Origin: Candidatus Thalassarchaeaceae archaeon
GTDB taxonomy: Archaea; Thermoplasmatota; Poseidoniia; Poseidoniales; Thalassarchaeaceae
Length of the DNA: 15,548 nt
Reading direction: 5' to 3'
Assembly (NCBI GenBank): GCA_030747885.1
Contig: JASLJW010000188.1
Location: 1-15,548 of the forward strand
Shown here in pieces: positions 14,036 to 15,548 of this stretch. The notes beneath the pieces are model-generated. The model made no database searches. It had not been told where the DNA came from and saw nothing but the letters and a program-made list of their open reading frames with translations. Each line of letters opens with the position of its first letter. Within the stretch, counting starts at the first letter, position 1. The position numbers and the translations under genes were made by a program.

Positions 14036-15548
14036 CACTCCTCAGGGAAGATCATGTCAAATTCTACTTCTACTTCATCGCCATCATCGAGTAATACTAC
14101 TACGAATTCTTCATCATCTTCCTCAATGAATTCAAGAATTTCTCCAAATGCCTCTTCGCCATCTTCCATTTCGACACCTACGCGATCTCCCACATCAACT
14201 CCGACTTCTTCGTCATCTTCTGCATCATCTTCTGCATCATCTTCTGCATCATCTTCTGCATCATCTTCTACATCATCTTCTGCATCATCTTCTGCATCAT
14301 CTTCTGCATCATCTTCAACATCATCTTCAACATCATCGTCAGCATCATCGTCAGCATCATCTTCTGCATCATCTTCTGCCTCTTCTTCTGAATCATCTTG
14401 GTCTAACTTACGTTCTGTTCTAACAGTCTCTCTCCAGCCCTTAGTTAACGTCTGGAGGTATGCAATTGCACCCATTCCTGCCAATGTTAGAACAATACCC
14501 AATATCCCATCCCAATGGAATCCTTTAGGCATTGAACTAGCACCATTTTCACCAGAAAGAGGTGTTAGTGAATTAGCACATTTAGTCACTTGAATCGATT
14601 TGTCGCATGGATATACTTCTCCAGGCTCAATAAACACATTATTATCAATCGAAAATGCTCCATCTTCACCATCAAATACAATATTCCCACCTGAACCATC
14701 AACAGGACCAACCAATCCATTGACTAGTAATGCCGCAACTACTAATCCAAACAATACATACATCACTGGGAAGAAATTCTCATATTGCTTCATGAGGAAC
14801 TTCTGCCACCCTTCAGGTTCAAATCTCTTCGGTTTGAGATCAGAAATAGGAACATTCCATTCATTGAAATTAGAACGAAGTTCATTGAGGTCAATCTTTC
14901 CGTCGTCGTCCTGGTCAAGGAATTTTACGATACGATCTATTTCATGAGGGGGTAAATCAGCTAACTCAAGAGATTGTAGCCCCATTGAAAATTCGTAGTG
15001 ATCTAATGCACCACTTGCATCGATATCGAATCCATCAAACAAATCATCGATTTTTCTACCTGACTCGTTCAACTCTGTACCGATTTTCAACATAATTCCA
15101 TCAGCTGACTCTTGATCCAATGGTTCTAATTCATCATCATCACCATCATCAATTGCATCAATCATGTCGTCCATTTCATCAACGTCTCGAGATTTACTGG
15201 ATGATTCTTCTTCATCTTCATCGTCATCAATCAATGATGAAGGATCGAATTCGTCTTCAGATTCATCTTCTTCTGAATCTTCTTCTGAGTCTTCTTCTGA
15301 ATCTTCTTCTGAATCTTCTTCCATTGATGCCAATGCAGATGCAAAGGCATCATCCTCTTCCTCGGCTTCTTCCTCGGCTTCTTCCTCGGCTTCTTCTTCC
15401 TCGGCTTCTTCTTCCTCGGTTTCTTCTTCCTCGGCTTCTTCTTCCTCGGCTTCTTCTTCCTCGGCTTCTTCTTCCTCGGCTTCTTCTTCCTCGGCTTCTT
15501 CTTCCTCGGCTTCTTCTTCCTCGGCTTCTTCTTCCTCGGCTTCTTCTT
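14035..15548 (-). CDS. Acidic EF-hand membrane protein with EA and ED repeats (5' end off the window)
   Basis: Not a named family. The frame stays open to the right edge with no ATG or GTG in the last 215 bases; the first possible start inside is a TTG at 15333, so the true start is probably outside. Order of parts: AEEEE repeats (15391 to the edge), EEDS repeats, an EF-hand pair (DIDASGALDHYE and DQDDDGKIDLNE, about 150 bp apart on the DNA), a basic patch KPKRFEPEGWQKFLMKQ, helix 1 (FFPVMYVLFGLVVAALLVNG), a loop with two Cys (YPCDKSIQVTKC), helix 2 (GILGIVLTLAGMGAIAYL), a basic KGWRETVRTERK, about 15 acidic AEDD/VEDD repeats, and a final beta-rich module (VGDRVGVEMEDGEE...) like a small SH3/KOW barrel. 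Basic residues beside both helices place EF hands and repeats in the cytoplasm and the Cys loop outside (inference). Confidence 0.85.
   Translation of the reverse strand, partial: EEAEEEEAEEEEAEEEEAEEEEAEEEEAEEEEAEEEEAEEEETEEEEAEEEEAEEEAEEEAEEEDDAFASALASMEEDSEEDSEEDSEEDSEEDESEDEFDPSSLIDDDEDEEESSSKSRDVDEMDDMIDAIDDGDDDELEPLDQESADGIMLKIGTELNESGRKIDDLFDGFDIDASGALDHYEFSMGLQSLELADLPPHEIDRIVKFLDQDDDGKIDLNELRSNFNEWNVPISDLKPKRFEPEGWQKFLMKQYENFFPVMYVLFGLVVAALLVNGLVGPVDGSGGNIVFDGEDGAFSIDNNVFIEPGEVYPCDKSIQVTKCANSLTPLSGENGASSMPKGFHWDGILGIVLTLAGMGAIAYLQTLTKGWRETVRTERKLDQDDSEEEAEDDAEDDADDDADDDVEDDVEDDAEDDAEDDAEDDVEDDAEDDAEDDAEDDAEDDEEVGVDVGDRVGVEMEDGEEAFGEILEFIEEDDEEFVVVLLDDGDEVEVEFDMIFPEE
14221..14388. repeat. 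12-bp tandem repeat, 14 copies (AEDD/VEDD coding)
   Basis: The unit TGCATCATCTTC (plus strand) is repeated 14 times with few substitutions: T to A changes give Val instead of Ala, and CTTC to CGTC gives Asp for Glu. On the minus strand it encodes Ala/Val-Glu/Asp-Asp-Asp repeats. The last copy, TGCCTCTTCTTC, is degenerate. The long plus-strand Ser-rich frame over it is a by-product. Confidence 0.93.
15391..15548. repeat. 15-bp tandem repeat, 10 full copies plus a partial (AEEEE coding)
   Basis: The unit TTCTTCTTCCTCGGC is repeated head to tail to the window edge, with a single substitution (GGT for GGC at the copy ending 15420, Ala to Thr). It is preceded by shorter 12-bp units TTCTTCCTCGGC at 15367-15390. 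Near-perfect identity suggests recent expansion. The length is a multiple of three, so copy-number change keeps the frame. True copy number is unknown because the array leaves the window. Confidence 0.95.

Noticed and set aside
14054..14593. Long plus-strand Ser-rich open frame opposite the acidic membrane protein gene
   Set aside because: It is the complement of GAA/GAT/GAC-rich repeats, gives only Ser/Thr runs with no domain, and the minus frame has EF hands, membrane helices and a full operon context.
14221..15548. CRISPR array
   Set aside because: The repeats are 12-15 bp head-to-tail units without unique spacers and lie in one open protein frame.

Overview
The window looks like low-GC DNA of a planktonic euryarchaeon, most likely a Marine Group II/III (Poseidoniales-type) archaeon. 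The supporting signs are a stand-alone archaeal Kae1, a methylmalonyl-CoA mutase that lacks its B12-binding domain, an AlaX editing enzyme, a NikR-type ribbon-helix-helix/ACT regulator, very acidic EF-hand proteins, mostly very short leaders, and some GAGG-type ribosome binding sites. The lineage is inferred from gene content and protein style; no rRNA is present.

Layout. (1) 1-6310, all minus strand, probably one or two operons read from Kae1 downward: kae1, a 290-aa proline-rich/acidic unknown protein overlapping it, methylmalonyl-CoA mutase catalytic subunit, methylmalonyl-CoA epimerase, a 101-aa unknown protein, and a NatA/NatB-type ABC exporter pair whose permease runs off the left edge. 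(2) 6360-7613, plus: an orphan imidazolonepropionase (hutI), divergent from kae1. (3) 7614-7958: a 345-bp stretch without a protein gene, holding two copies of an 18-bp palindrome, a 12-bp hairpin and a terminator-like hairpin with a T-run. It may encode a small RNA. (4) 7959-12875: a 49-aa zinc-ribbon protein, a divergent NikR-like regulator, and a complete zinc/manganese-type ABC importer (znuA-znuC-znuB). (5) 12931-13006: tRNA-Val(GAC). (6) 13011-15548, minus: an operon of an acidic EF-hand membrane protein (5' end off the window), a small zinc-ribbon protein and alaX, with start/stop overlap or 2-nt spacing.

How it works together. The mutase/epimerase pair interconverts (R)-methylmalonyl-CoA and succinyl-CoA, linking propionyl-CoA breakdown to the TCA cycle; the B12-binding subunit must lie elsewhere. 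The znu cluster is the most coherent system: a metal-responsive regulator faces the importer genes across an 87-bp AT-rich bidirectional promoter. The importer's binding protein is 816 aa instead of about 300. Its usual His-rich loop has grown to roughly 500 residues with seven His/Asp tracts and three well-formed EF-hand loops, and the ATPase also has a His-rich tail. This unusual metal-capture lipoprotein, with a NikR-like regulator whose metal site is altered, is the best candidate for a little-described system here. The second EF-hand protein, at the right edge, has acidic tandem repeats on both sides of its two-helix membrane core.
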